The notes beneath the pieces were generated by a model that worked only from the letters and a program-made list of their open reading frames with translations, did no database searches and was not told the DNA's origin. A DNA stretch of 64,000 nucleotides from contig NZ_FNAT01000002.1 of NCBI RefSeq assembly GCF_900102015.1, positions 62,001 through 126,000 of the forward strand, in the 5' to 3' direction. Position 1 is the stretch's first letter; each line of letters starts with the position of its first letter. Source of the stretch: Limimaricola pyoseonensis (GTDB lineage Bacteria > Pseudomonadota > Alphaproteobacteria > Rhodobacterales > Rhodobacteraceae). The translations under genes and the position numbers were made by a program. Shown piece after piece: positions 9,471-17,308 of this stretch.

Positions 9471-10451
9471 CTAGCCGAACCGGTCCTGCCAGCAGGGCAG
9501 CGGCCCGCCCGGCGCGGCCTCGAACACCGCGCGGGCGATGGCGCGCGCGAGGCAACAGGCCGCGGCATGGCCGAGCCCGAGCGCGTCGCCCAGCGGGTCG
9601 GCAAGCGGCTTCGCCCCGGTCGCGGCCGAGAAGACGAGGTCGCCGTCAAGCGGCGTGTGCGCCGGCACCAGCGCCCGCGCCATGCCGTCCTGCGCCGCCA
9701 CCGCCATGCGGTGGCATTGGCCGCGGTCGAGCGCCGCGTCGGTGGCGACGATGGCGATGGTGGTGTTGGTGCCGGGCGCGGCGTCGAGCTTGGTGAACGG
9801 CGGCCCGGCCTCGGCCACCGGCCCGCGGCCGCCGAACTCGGCCCCGATCTCCCATGGCGCGGCCCAGAACTGCGCCCCGCCCGCCGTGGCGCAGCCCACC
9901 GCGTTCACCGCCACCAGCGCGCCCACCACGTGGCCGCTTTCCAGCACCATCGAGGCCGAGCCGACCCCGCCCCTGAGCCGTGCCGTGGTCGCGCCGAAAC
10001 CGGCGCCGTGGCTGCCCAGCGCGAACTCCGCCCCCGCCGCCTCCAGCGCCGCGCGCCCGAGCGCGGGGTAGGGGCTATCGTCCCAGCCCTTGTCGCCGCC
10101 ATTGGCAAGGTCGAACAGGATCGCGGCGGGCACGATCGGCACGCGGTGGCCGGCCGCCTCGAAGCCCCGCCCCATGGCGCGCAGCCCGGCCGTGACGCCC
10201 GAGGCCGCGTCGAGCCCGAAGGCCGAGCCGCCCGAGAGCACCAGCGCGTCGACCCCGCCGCCGGCGATCCGGTCGGGGGCCAGAAGCTCGGTCTCGCGCG
10301 TGCCCGGCGCGCCGCCCATGACCGAGACGCCGGCGGAAAAGGGCGCGTCGCCGGTCAGTACGGTGACGCCCGAGCGCAGCCGTACGTCATGGGCCTGGCC
10401 CACGCGCAGCCCGGCGATGTCGGTGATCAGGTTGCGGGGTCCGGGCCGCAT
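9471..10451 (-). CDS. P1 family peptidase (DmpA / L-aminopeptidase-D-esterase type)
   Basis: 326 aa from ATG 10451 (MRPGPRNLITDIAGL), which matches the usual N-terminus of S58 peptidases; a longer start is possible but unsupported. Family landmarks are GLRVGQAHD near the start, LSGGSAFGLDAA.GV, and the autoproteolysis region NTTIAIVATDAALDR, where the second chain of DmpA-type enzymes begins with a Ser/Thr nucleophile. It would be an intracellular aminopeptidase or amidase of unknown substrate. It converges on the upstream hydrolase, with a double hairpin between them. Confidence 0.88.
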   Translation of the reverse strand: MRPGPRNLITDIAGLRVGQAHDVRLRSGVTVLTGDAPFSAGVSVMGGAPGTRETELLAPDRIAGGGVDALVLSGGSAFGLDAASGVTAGLRAMGRGFEAAGHRVPIVPAAILFDLANGGDKGWDDSPYPALGRAALEAAGAEFALGSHGAGFGATTARLRGGVGSASMVLESGHVVGALVAVNAVGCATAGGAQFWAAPWEIGAEFGGRGPVAEAGPPFTKLDAAPGTNTTIAIVATDAALDRGQCHRMAVAAQDGMARALVPAHTPLDGDLVFSAATGAKPLADPLGDALGLGHAAACCLARAIARAVFEAAPGGPLPCWQDRFG

Positions 10452-10673
10452 CAGCGCATTCTCGCGACAACGTGAGGCCGGCCGGCCCACTGCCTTTCGC
10501 GCGCACCGCCGGCGGCGATTGGCCCAAGCATCTGAACCCGCATCATGTTCCCCGCATCCTGCCCCGGCGTGACCTGCCGGCCGCGCCGGTGATGCGGGTC
10601 GGTCACAGGTGATTGCGCCGCATCGCCGGAATGCTAACTTGCCGCGAAACCTTGCGTCAAAGGCTGCCGACCG

Positions 10674-11525
10674 ATGAAATCACACTCCACCGCGCTGACC
10701 CGTCGCCGATTGCTGACCGGGGCCGCGGCCATGACCGCCCTGTCCGCCTGCGCCGCGCGCGTGCCGTCCTCCGCCTCGACCTCGACCCTGTCGCCCGAGC
10801 AACAGATCGGCGGCGTGCCGATCAGCCAGATCGTCGACGGCTACGGGCTGATCGAGGATGCCGGCTACCGGCTGCCGCCGGTGCCGCCGAAATACCTGCA
10901 GGGGCTGAACCGCCGCGCGCTGGTGCCCTATCCGGGCTACGAGTCCGCCGGCACGATCGAGGCCGACCTGCATGCCAAGCTGCTCTACTGGGTGCAGGAT
11001 GACGGCAGCGCGTGGCGCTTTCCGGTCGGCGTCGGCCGGCAGGGCCTGTCGATGAGCTACGACACCACGATCAAGCGCAAGGAGAAGTGGCCGAGCTGGA
11101 CGCCGACGCAGAACATGCTGCGGCGCGAGCCGGAGGTCTATGGCGAGTTCGCGGGCGGCGTGCCGGGTGGCCTTGCCAACCCGCTGGGCGCGCGGGCGCT
11201 CTATCTCTACCAGGGCAGCCGCGACACCTATTACCGGATCCACGGCACCAACGACCTCGCCTCGATCGGCAATTCCGGCTCGGCGGGCTGCATCCGCATG
11301 TTCAACCACGACGTGATCTTCCTGTTTCCCAAGGTGCCGCTCGGCACCAAGGTGGTGATCCGCGACTATTCCGATTCGGTCGCGATCGAGGGCGAGGCGG
11401 TGGCCAATCGCGGCTACGAGCAGCCCGCCACCCGCGTCCCGGCCGAGGAGATCTACGCCGCCGCCGCCGAGAGCGGCCCGCCGCAGTTCGGCGCGGCCTC
11501 GAACGTCGAGAGCTTCGGCTACTGA
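10674..11525 (+). CDS. L,D-transpeptidase (YkuD), predicted lipoprotein
   Basis: 283 aa. The N-terminus carries a twin-arginine-like TRRRLL stretch and a hydrophobic core ending in a lipobox (LSAC, Cys26), so it is probably an exported lipoprotein. The YkuD/ErfK catalytic signature is present: His190 in YRIHGTND and the nucleophile Cys206 in GSAGCIRM. Such enzymes form 3-3 peptidoglycan crosslinks or attach proteins to peptidoglycan in the periplasm. A 110-aa membrane protein follows 4 bases after the stop. A second member of the family begins at 63594. Confidence 0.93.
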   Translation: MKSHSTALTRRRLLTGAAAMTALSACAARVPSSASTSTLSPEQQIGGVPISQIVDGYGLIEDAGYRLPPVPPKYLQGLNRRALVPYPGYESAGTIEADLHAKLLYWVQDDGSAWRFPVGVGRQGLSMSYDTTIKRKEKWPSWTPTQNMLRREPEVYGEFAGGVPGGLANPLGARALYLYQGSRDTYYRIHGTNDLASIGNSGSAGCIRMFNHDVIFLFPKVPLGTKVVIRDYSDSVAIEGEAVANRGYEQPATRVPAEEIYAAAAESGPPQFGAASNVESFGY

Positions 11526-11529
11526 GCCG

Positions 11530-11862
11530 ATGCTCGCGGGGGTGATCCTGCCGGCGCTGGCCCTCGGGCTCGCCGGCTGGATCCTGCCGCGGCTGCTGGC
11601 GCGGGTCTTTCCCGAAGGGGTCCGGCCGCTGGTCTGGCTCGCCCTGACCGCGGCCCTTCTCATGATCCTCCTGTCGATGGCGCTGTTTCTCGGGCTCTAC
11701 CGGATCGAGGGCGCGCCGCCCGACGCGCTGGCCCGCGCCGGCTGGGCGGCGCTCGTCTGGCACCTCCTGCGGCTGGCGCTGGCCTCGGCGCTGATCTGGG
11801 GGCCGATCCTCGCGCTGTCGGTCGCCGGCCTGCCGGGGCGCTGGAAAACCGCGCGGTGGTGA
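11530..11862 (+). CDS. Small membrane protein, three predicted segments
   Basis: 110 aa, very hydrophobic, with membrane segments at about 5-22, 32-55 and 70-100. I do not recognise a family. It starts 4 bases after the L,D-transpeptidase stop, so the two are almost certainly cotranscribed, which hints at a cell-envelope role. Supported as real by this spacing, by an in-frame coding pattern matching its neighbours, and by the lack of a better ORF on either strand. Confidence 0.7.
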   Translation: MLAGVILPALALGLAGWILPRLLARVFPEGVRPLVWLALTAALLMILLSMALFLGLYRIEGAPPDALARAGWAALVWHLLRLALASALIWGPILALSVAGLPGRWKTARW

Positions 11863-11926
11863 GCGGTTGGCGGCCCCCGGCCGATGGTCTATCACCGCAA
11901 CGACGGGCTTGGCGGAGGGACGCGGA

Positions 11927-12562
11927 ATGCGCTGGTTGAAATGGGCCTTCTGGGGATCGCTGCTGCTGCTGGTCGGGGCGCTTCTGCACTACAACCTGCC
12001 CAAGCGCGACGTGGTCTACATCACCGGCGTCGAGATCAAGCTCGAGCGGATCGACCCGAACTCGGTGTTCTGGGCCTCGTCGGAGAACAACGCCGCCACC
12101 GGCCCGGTCGAGCGCGACGTGCGCTTCATCGACACGGTGCAGGCCGATGGCGGGGTGAAGGTGTTCCGCAACGAGGACACCGGCGGCGGCTGGCCGCCCT
12201 ATTTCAAGTTCGACAGCGCCAACCTGCAGGCCGAGGCGCGCAACCTCGTCTCGACCGCCGCCGACCCGCAATGGGTGGCGCTCAGGCATTACGGCTGGCG
12301 CATCCCGTTCCTGTCGATCTATCCCAACGCGCTGTCGGTGACGCCGGTGGCGGGGCCCGACGTGCGGCTGATCCCTTGGTTCAACATCGTGGTGCTGACG
12401 CTGCTCGTCGCGGTGGTCTGGGGCGTCGGCGTGCGGCTGCGGCGCTGGAGCGCGCGCCACCTCTCGCCCTGGCTCGACCGCGGCGACCGGCGGGTTGCGA
12501 TCTGGGGCGACGCGATCCGGCGCCGGCGCGCGGCGCGGGCGGAACAGAAGAAGGCGCGCTAG
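11927..12562 (+). CDS. DUF1523 family membrane protein
   Basis: 211 aa from ATG 11927, preceded by a GGCGGAGGGA ribosome binding site; a longer in-frame start 60 bases upstream lacks one. One N-terminal membrane segment (~4-21) and one at ~146-167 flank a periplasmic domain. The features YITGVEIKRID-like (VYITGVEIKLERID), RFIDTV and WPPYFKFDSANLQA are characteristic of DUF1523, a family I know mainly from Rhodobacterales. Function is unknown. Its last 4 bases overlap the end of the convergent AraC gene. Confidence 0.82.
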   Translation: MRWLKWAFWGSLLLLVGALLHYNLPKRDVVYITGVEIKLERIDPNSVFWASSENNAATGPVERDVRFIDTVQADGGVKVFRNEDTGGGWPPYFKFDSANLQAEARNLVSTAADPQWVALRHYGWRIPFLSIYPNALSVTPVAGPDVRLIPWFNIVVLTLLVAVVWGVGVRLRRWSARHLSPWLDRGDRRVAIWGDAIRRRRAARAEQKKAR

Positions 12563-13404
12563 CCCGGCTGCACCACGTCGCGCTGCCGCGCCCGGCGGTA
12601 GCGCTGCGGCGTCTCGCCATGGGCGGCGCGGAACAGCTTGTGGAAATGCGACAGGTTGGGAATGCCGCATTCCTCGGCGATCTCGGCGAGGCTGTCGCCG
12701 CTGCTCACCAGCCGGCGCGCGGCGTAGTCCATGCGCTGCGCGTTCACCCAGTCCGACGGCGACATGTCGAGCCAGCGGCGGATCGTGCGGCTGACATGCG
12801 GATGCGCCCGCCCGGCGAGCCGGGCGAAGCCCGCCGCGCCGTCGCGGAACACCGCCGGCGCGCGCGCCCCGGCGCAGGCCGCCGCGAGCCATCCCGGCGC
12901 GCCCTCGGGCAGCGTCACCGTCTCCTCCATGAGCCCGCACAGCAGCGGCGCGAGAAAGGCCTCGGCCCCCAGCGCGTCGCGCCGCCCGCGCTCGAGCCGG
13001 AGCGCCGCGCGGTTGATCTCGGCCATCTGCCGGCTGTCGCGCGACAGGCGCAGCGGGCCGGTCTCGCTCCAGAAGTAGCGGCCCGCAAGCTCGGGGTGGC
13101 GCTGCCCGAAGGCGGCGACGAAGTCCGGATGCAGCGTGACCGAGACCACCAGCGCGTCCGCGCCCCGGCCCTGCAGCCCGTGCACCTGACCGGGCGCGAC
13201 GAAGACGAGGTCGCCCTCGGCCAGATCCTCGCGGCCCTCGGGCAGGTGGTGGCGCACCCGGCCGTTCTGCACCCAGAGCAGTTCGTGGAAGTCATGGCCG
13301 TGCGGCACCGGCCGCTGCGGCCCGAGCTGGGCGCGGGTCAGCGCCGCCACCGCGCCCGGGGCGAGGATCTCGGCATGTCGCAAGGTGATGGCGGGGCTCT
13401 GCAT
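12559..13404 (-). CDS. AraC family transcriptional regulator
   Basis: 281 aa. The N-terminal part is a cupin-like sensor ([14 protein letters not shown] at ~35-48, then [13 protein letters not shown]). The C-terminal ~100 residues hold two helix-turn-helix motifs: [24 protein letters not shown], then [33 protein letters not shown]. The effector is unknown. It is divergent from rpe across 112 bases, but rpe is not a typical AraC target, so its regulon is probably elsewhere. Confidence 0.92.
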   Translation of the reverse strand: MQSPAITLRHAEILAPGAVAALTRAQLGPQRPVPHGHDFHELLWVQNGRVRHHLPEGREDLAEGDLVFVAPGQVHGLQGRGADALVVSVTLHPDFVAAFGQRHPELAGRYFWSETGPLRLSRDSRQMAEINRAALRLERGRRDALGAEAFLAPLLCGLMEETVTLPEGAPGWLAAACAGARAPAVFRDGAAGFARLAGRAHPHVSRTIRRWLDMSPSDWVNAQRMDYAARRLVSSGDSLAEIAEECGIPNLSHFHKLFRAAHGETPQRYRRARQRDVVQPG

Positions 13405-13516
13405 GACGCTAGGTTATCAGGCTTCGCGTCAGGCGCGAGGGGGCATTTGCGCAAGCGGCGTGACCCGGGCCGGGTTTCGCGCTAGGGCAGGGGCACGTGT
13501 TTCAGGGAAAGCCGCC

Positions 13517-14200
13517 ATGACCTTCGACCGCCAGACCAAGATCGCCCCCTCCATCCTGTCCGCGGATTTCGCGAATTTCGGCGCCGAGTGCCGGGCGCTC
13601 GAGGCGCAGGGGGCCGACTGGATCCATGTCGACGTGATGGACGGGCATTTCGTGCCCAACATCACCTTCGGCCCGCAGCTGGTGAAGGCCATCCGGCCGC
13701 ATGTGAAGACGGTGATGGACGTGCACCTGATGATCGCACCGGTCGATCCCTACATCGAGGCCTTCGCCGAGGCCGGCGCCGACATCCTGACCGCGCATGT
13801 CGAGGCCGGGCCGCATGTCCACCGCACGCTGCAGGCGATCCGCGCGGCGGGCATGAAGGCGGGCGTGGCGCTCAACCCCGGCACGCCGGCCGAGGCGGTG
13901 GCGCCGCTGCTCGACGATGTCGATCTCGTGCTCGCCATGACGGTGAACCCCGGCTTCGGCGGGCAGAAGTTCATCGAGGCGACGCTGCCCAAGATCGCCC
14001 GGCTGCGCGAGATGATCGGCGATCGCGAGGTGCATCTGCAGGTCGATGGCGGCGTCGACGCCGCCAGCGCGCCCAAGGTCGTGGCGGCCGGGGCGGACGT
14101 GCTGGTCGCGGGTTCGGCGGTGTTCCGCGGCGGCTCGGTCGAGCAGGCCGGGGTCTATGGCGAGAACATCGGCGCGATCCGGGCGGCGGCGCGGGGCTGA
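13517..14200 (+). CDS. rpe: Ribulose-phosphate 3-epimerase
   Basis: 227 aa from ATG 13517, with an AGGGAAAG site upstream. It interconverts ribulose 5-phosphate and xylulose 5-phosphate in the pentose phosphate and Calvin cycles. The TIM-barrel signatures are complete: [30 protein letters not shown] (metal ligands), [15 protein letters not shown] and VDGGVD. It is a single gene followed by a very strong hairpin at 14246-14278. Confidence 0.97.
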   Translation: MTFDRQTKIAPSILSADFANFGAECRALEAQGADWIHVDVMDGHFVPNITFGPQLVKAIRPHVKTVMDVHLMIAPVDPYIEAFAEAGADILTAHVEAGPHVHRTLQAIRAAGMKAGVALNPGTPAEAVAPLLDDVDLVLAMTVNPGFGGQKFIEATLPKIARLREMIGDREVHLQVDGGVDAASAPKVVAAGADVLVAGSAVFRGGSVEQAGVYGENIGAIRAAARG

Positions 14201-14221
14201 CGCCCGGCCGCGCGCGATACC

Positions 14222-14242
14222 GCTACTTTTCTCCTCAAATAC
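14222..14242 (-). repeat. 21-bp intergenic motif, copy 1
   Basis: Read on the minus strand this is GTATTT-N4-AG-N2-AAGT-N-GC. A second copy at 25301-25321 (plus) agrees at 15 of 21 positions. Here it lies 3 bases beyond a 15-bp GC hairpin. Confidence 0.5.
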
Positions 14243-14245
14243 GCA

Positions 14246-14278
14246 TGCCCGGCGGCGCGGCCGCCGCGCCGCCGGGCA
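14246..14278. terminator. 15-bp perfect hairpin between rpe and the uronate dehydrogenase-like gene
   Basis: Arms 14246-14260 and 14264-14278 are perfect complements (TGCCCGGCGGC... / ...GCCGCCGGGCA) around a 3-base loop. It lies between two convergent genes, so it probably blocks transcription from both sides. No U-run is evident. Confidence 0.7.
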
Positions 14279-14297
14279 CAGAGGGCACGGGGGCGCG

Positions 14298-15131
14298 TCA
14301 GTCGCCTTCGCTCATCCGCTTGATCGCCGCGACCCCGCTTTCGCCCAGCGGCACCACCGCGAAGGGGCCGCCGAGGCTGCGCTGCGCCCGGTCCGACGGG
14401 TCGGGCCGCTTCGGCGTGGGCAGCAGCCGGTCGGCCCAGTCCTCGGCGTTGTCCTGCGGGTGGTAGCCCAAAAACGAGACCTTGTGGTTCGACACCGAGG
14501 CGCGGCTGTTGGCCGAGACGCCCCAGACCACGGTGCAGCCGGTGACCGGCGTGGTGACGGAGGCCTCGACCAGCCGCACGAGGTCGCCGTGGGACAGCCA
14601 GGTGTGCAGCGCGCGCGCGTTTTCCGGCTCGGGCGTGCAGGACATGATGCGCAGGCAGACCGCCTCGAGGCCGCGCTTCTCCCAGAACATCTTGGCCATG
14701 TCCTCGGCGAAGCATTTCGACAGGCCGTAGAAGCTGTCGGGCCTGTGCGCGACGTCGGTGTCGTGGCCGGCCATCGTCTCCTGCAGCCCCACGGCGTGCA
14801 CGGAGGAGGCGTAGACCACGCGCCGGGCGCCGACGCGATGCGCCGCCTCCCAGACGGTGTAGGCGCCGATGTAGTTGGGGCCGAGCAGCTCCTCGAAGGA
14901 CCGCTCGTCGGGGATGGCGCCGAAATGCACGACCATCTCGGCGCCCTGCATCAGCGCCTCGATCGCGGCGAGGTCGGCGAGGTCGGCCTGCACGAAGCTC
15001 TCGTTCTCCAGCAGCTCGGCCGGGGCCTCGGCGATGTCGGTCGAGAGCAGCTCGTCCGCGAGCTTCGAGAGCGGTTCGCGCAGCTGCGAGCCGAGCGCGC
15101 CGCAGGCGCCGGTGAGGACGATCTTCTTCAT
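14298..15131 (-). CDS. udh: Uronate dehydrogenase-like NAD-dependent SDR
   Basis: 277 aa extended SDR. It has GACGALG (8-14) for NAD, VVHFGA, an ASS triad serine (109-110), and YGLSK (Tyr135, Lys139). The segments SCTPEP, TWLSHGDLVRLVEA and VVWGVSAN closely match what I know of Agrobacterium uronate dehydrogenase, which oxidises galacturonate/glucuronate to the aldarolactone. That makes uronate dehydrogenase the best guess, though other sugar epimerases of this branch are possible. It lies 19 bases downstream of an FAD oxidoreductase on the same strand and is probably cotranscribed with it. Confidence 0.8.
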   Translation of the reverse strand: MKKIVLTGACGALGSQLREPLSKLADELLSTDIAEAPAELLENESFVQADLADLAAIEALMQGAEMVVHFGAIPDERSFEELLGPNYIGAYTVWEAAHRVGARRVVYASSVHAVGLQETMAGHDTDVAHRPDSFYGLSKCFAEDMAKMFWEKRGLEAVCLRIMSCTPEPENARALHTWLSHGDLVRLVEASVTTPVTGCTVVWGVSANSRASVSNHKVSFLGYHPQDNAEDWADRLLPTPKRPDPSDRAQRSLGGPFAVVPLGESGVAAIKRMSEGD

Positions 15132-15150
15132 GGATGCTCCTGTCGTCTGG

Positions 15151-16338
15151 TCAGATCACCGCCGCCTCGGTCAGCGGCACGCCGGAGACGACGCGCGCGA
15201 CCGAGAGCGGCGAGAGGTCGAGGCTTCTCCAGCCCCCGTGGATGACATGCTCGGCGATGCCGCGCCCGACCGCCGGGGCCTGCTGCAGCCCGTGGCCGGA
15301 AAAGCCGTTGGCGAAAAGCAGGTTCTCGCAGTCCGGATGCAGGCCCAGAAGCGCGTTCTGGTCGAGCGTGTTGTAGGCGTAGTGGCCGACCCAAGTGTTG
15401 CGCAGCCGGATGCGCTCGAAGGCGGGGATGCGCTCGGCCAGCGCCGGCCAGACGCGATCCTCCCAGACGGCATGGTCCATCTCGAAATCGTCCGGGTCGC
15501 AGGGGCCGTCGGTCACGGGCGGGCAGCCCGCCATGTAGAGCGCGCCGTCGGTGCGGTAATGGATGCCGCAGGGGTCGACGGTCAGCGGCAGCTTGCGCGG
15601 CAGCCTGTCCTCGGCCTCGAAGATGAAGGTGTAGCGCTTGCGCGGCTCGACCGGGATGGCGATGCCGGCCATCTCAGCCACGCGGCTCGCGCGCGGCCCG
15701 GCGGCGTTGACCACCTGCCCGCAGGCGATGCGGCTGCCGTCCGAGAGCGTCACGTGGGTGATGCGCCCGCCCGCCGTCTCGAAGCCGGTCGCCTCGGCCT
15801 TCACTTCCTCGACGCCCATCTTCCGGGCGCGACGGCGGAACTCGGAGAACATGGTGCCGCCGTCGAAGCAGCCTTCCTCGCCGGGGTTGTGGCTGCCGAG
15901 GATCACGTCGTCGAAGCGCATGAACGGAAAGGCCGCGTGCAGCTGGCCGGGCGAGAGCAGCCGCGTGCCGGCCCCCATCCGCGCCTGCAGCGCCTGCGCC
16001 GTGCGCAGCCGCGCGGCCTCCGCCTCGTCTCGGGCGAGGTAGAGGTAGCCGAAATCGTCGAGATGGATCTCCGGCGCGTCCTCGCCGGCGAAGCCGCGGA
16101 AGTTGCGGATGAACTCGAGCCCGAAGCGGCTGATCGCGACGTTCACTTCCGTGCCGAACTGCATGCGGATGCAGGAATTGCTGTGGCTGGTGGAGGCGAA
16201 CTCGAAGCTCGGGTCGCGCTCCACCACGAGGATGCGGCCGTCGAAGGCCGGGTCCCGCGCCAGCCACCACGCCACGGCGCTGCCGATCATCGCGCCGCCG
16301 ATGATCACCACGTCGTATGAGGAATGCGCCGGTGCCAT
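15151..16338 (-). CDS. FAD-dependent oxidoreductase (DAO family)
   Basis: 395 aa. The N-terminal dinucleotide fold has GGAMIG (14-19) and VVERD, followed by the DAO domain pattern (STSHSNSCIRMQFG, VVNAAGPRASRVAEMAG) and a C-terminal FSGHGLQQAPAVGRG. This is the D-amino-acid/sarcosine/glycine-oxidase class. A tetrahydrofolate-independent deaminating or dehydrogenating role is likely, but the substrate cannot be read from the sequence. It is upstream of the udh-like gene (19-base gap) and downstream of the malG terminator. Confidence 0.88.
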   Translation of the reverse strand: MAPAHSSYDVVIIGGAMIGSAVAWWLARDPAFDGRILVVERDPSFEFASTSHSNSCIRMQFGTEVNVAISRFGLEFIRNFRGFAGEDAPEIHLDDFGYLYLARDEAEAARLRTAQALQARMGAGTRLLSPGQLHAAFPFMRFDDVILGSHNPGEEGCFDGGTMFSEFRRRARKMGVEEVKAEATGFETAGGRITHVTLSDGSRIACGQVVNAAGPRASRVAEMAGIAIPVEPRKRYTFIFEAEDRLPRKLPLTVDPCGIHYRTDGALYMAGCPPVTDGPCDPDDFEMDHAVWEDRVWPALAERIPAFERIRLRNTWVGHYAYNTLDQNALLGLHPDCENLLFANGFSGHGLQQAPAVGRGIAEHVIHGGWRSLDLSPLSVARVVSGVPLTEAAVI

Positions 16339-16365
16339 GGGGCGACGCTAGGACGCCCGATGGAC

Positions 16366-16394
16366 AAAAGAAAGGGGGCCCGTGCGGCCCCCTT
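16366..16394 (-). terminator. Intrinsic terminator of the malEFG operon
   Basis: On the minus strand, AAGGGGGCC and GGCCCCCTT form a 9-bp stem with a 5-base loop, followed by a T-rich run (TTTCTTTTG). It sits just after the malG stop and before the FAD oxidoreductase. Confidence 0.85.
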
Positions 16395-16417
16395 CACCGG
16401 TTCCCGGTGCGGCCCGA

Positions 16418-17308
16418 TCAGCCCTTCACCGCGCCCTCAGAGAGCCCCGAGACGAGGTAGCGCTGGGCGATCAGGAAGACGACGGTGATCGGCAGGCCCG
16501 ACAGGATCGCGGCCGCCGCGAAGTCGCCCCAGAGATACTTGAACTCGTTGAGGTAGAGCCGGGAGCCCACCGCCAGCGTCATCTGGTTCTCGGACCGGAT
16601 CAGCACGCTCGCGATCGGGTAGTCGTTGATGATGAAGATGAAGGCCAGCACGAAGACCACCGACATGATCGGCACGGCGAGCGGCAGGAACACGTGGCGG
16701 AAGGTCTGCCACGGCGTCGCGCCGTCGATCTCGGCCGCCTTGTCGAGCGAGGTGTCGATCGAGTCGAAATAGCCCTTGATGGTCCAGATGTGCAGCGTGA
16801 TCTGGCTCAGATAGACCAGCACCAGCGCGGTGTGGCTGTTGATGCCGAGCATCGGGCTGACCTCGCCCAGCGCGTCGAAGATGGCGAAGATCGCCACCAG
16901 TGCCAGCGTGGTCGGAAACATCTGGATCAGGAACAGGCCATCCAGCAGCCCCTGCTTGCCGCGAATGCGGATGCGCGAGAAGGCGTAGGCCGAGATCGTG
17001 GCCAGCGCCAGCACGCCGAAGGCGGCAATGAGCCCGATCTTGACCGAGTTCCACATCCACAAGAGCACCGGGTAGGGCGGGGTGACCACCGTGCCGTCCT
17101 CGCGCGTGTAGTCGAGGCCGAAGGCGAGGTACCAGTGCTCCAGCGTCGGGTTCTCGGGCCAGAGCGCGCCGGTGGCGAAATTGCCTTCCCGGAAGCTGAT
17201 CGAGACCACCATGAAGAACGGAAACAGGATCAGCGCGAGGAAGACGAGCATGAAGCCATGCGCGGCGATCTTCTTCAGGCGCAGGTCGCGCGGGCGTTCG
17301 ACGATCAT
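16418..17308 (-). CDS. malG: Maltose/alpha-glucoside ABC transporter permease MalG
   Basis: 296 aa from ATG 17308, which overlaps the malF stop (ATGA). Six membrane segments are expected, beginning at HGFMLVFLALILFPFFMVV. The binding-protein-dependent permease EAA loop is AAEIDGATPWQTFRHVFLPLAVP. The end (YLVSGLSEGAVKG) matches MalG. It forms the channel with MalF and is energised by a MalK ATPase, plausibly the one encoded at 21346. It is followed by a strong terminator. Confidence 0.95.
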   Translation of the reverse strand: MIVERPRDLRLKKIAAHGFMLVFLALILFPFFMVVSISFREGNFATGALWPENPTLEHWYLAFGLDYTREDGTVVTPPYPVLLWMWNSVKIGLIAAFGVLALATISAYAFSRIRIRGKQGLLDGLFLIQMFPTTLALVAIFAIFDALGEVSPMLGINSHTALVLVYLSQITLHIWTIKGYFDSIDTSLDKAAEIDGATPWQTFRHVFLPLAVPIMSVVFVLAFIFIINDYPIASVLIRSENQMTLAVGSRLYLNEFKYLWGDFAAAAILSGLPITVVFLIAQRYLVSGLSEGAVKG

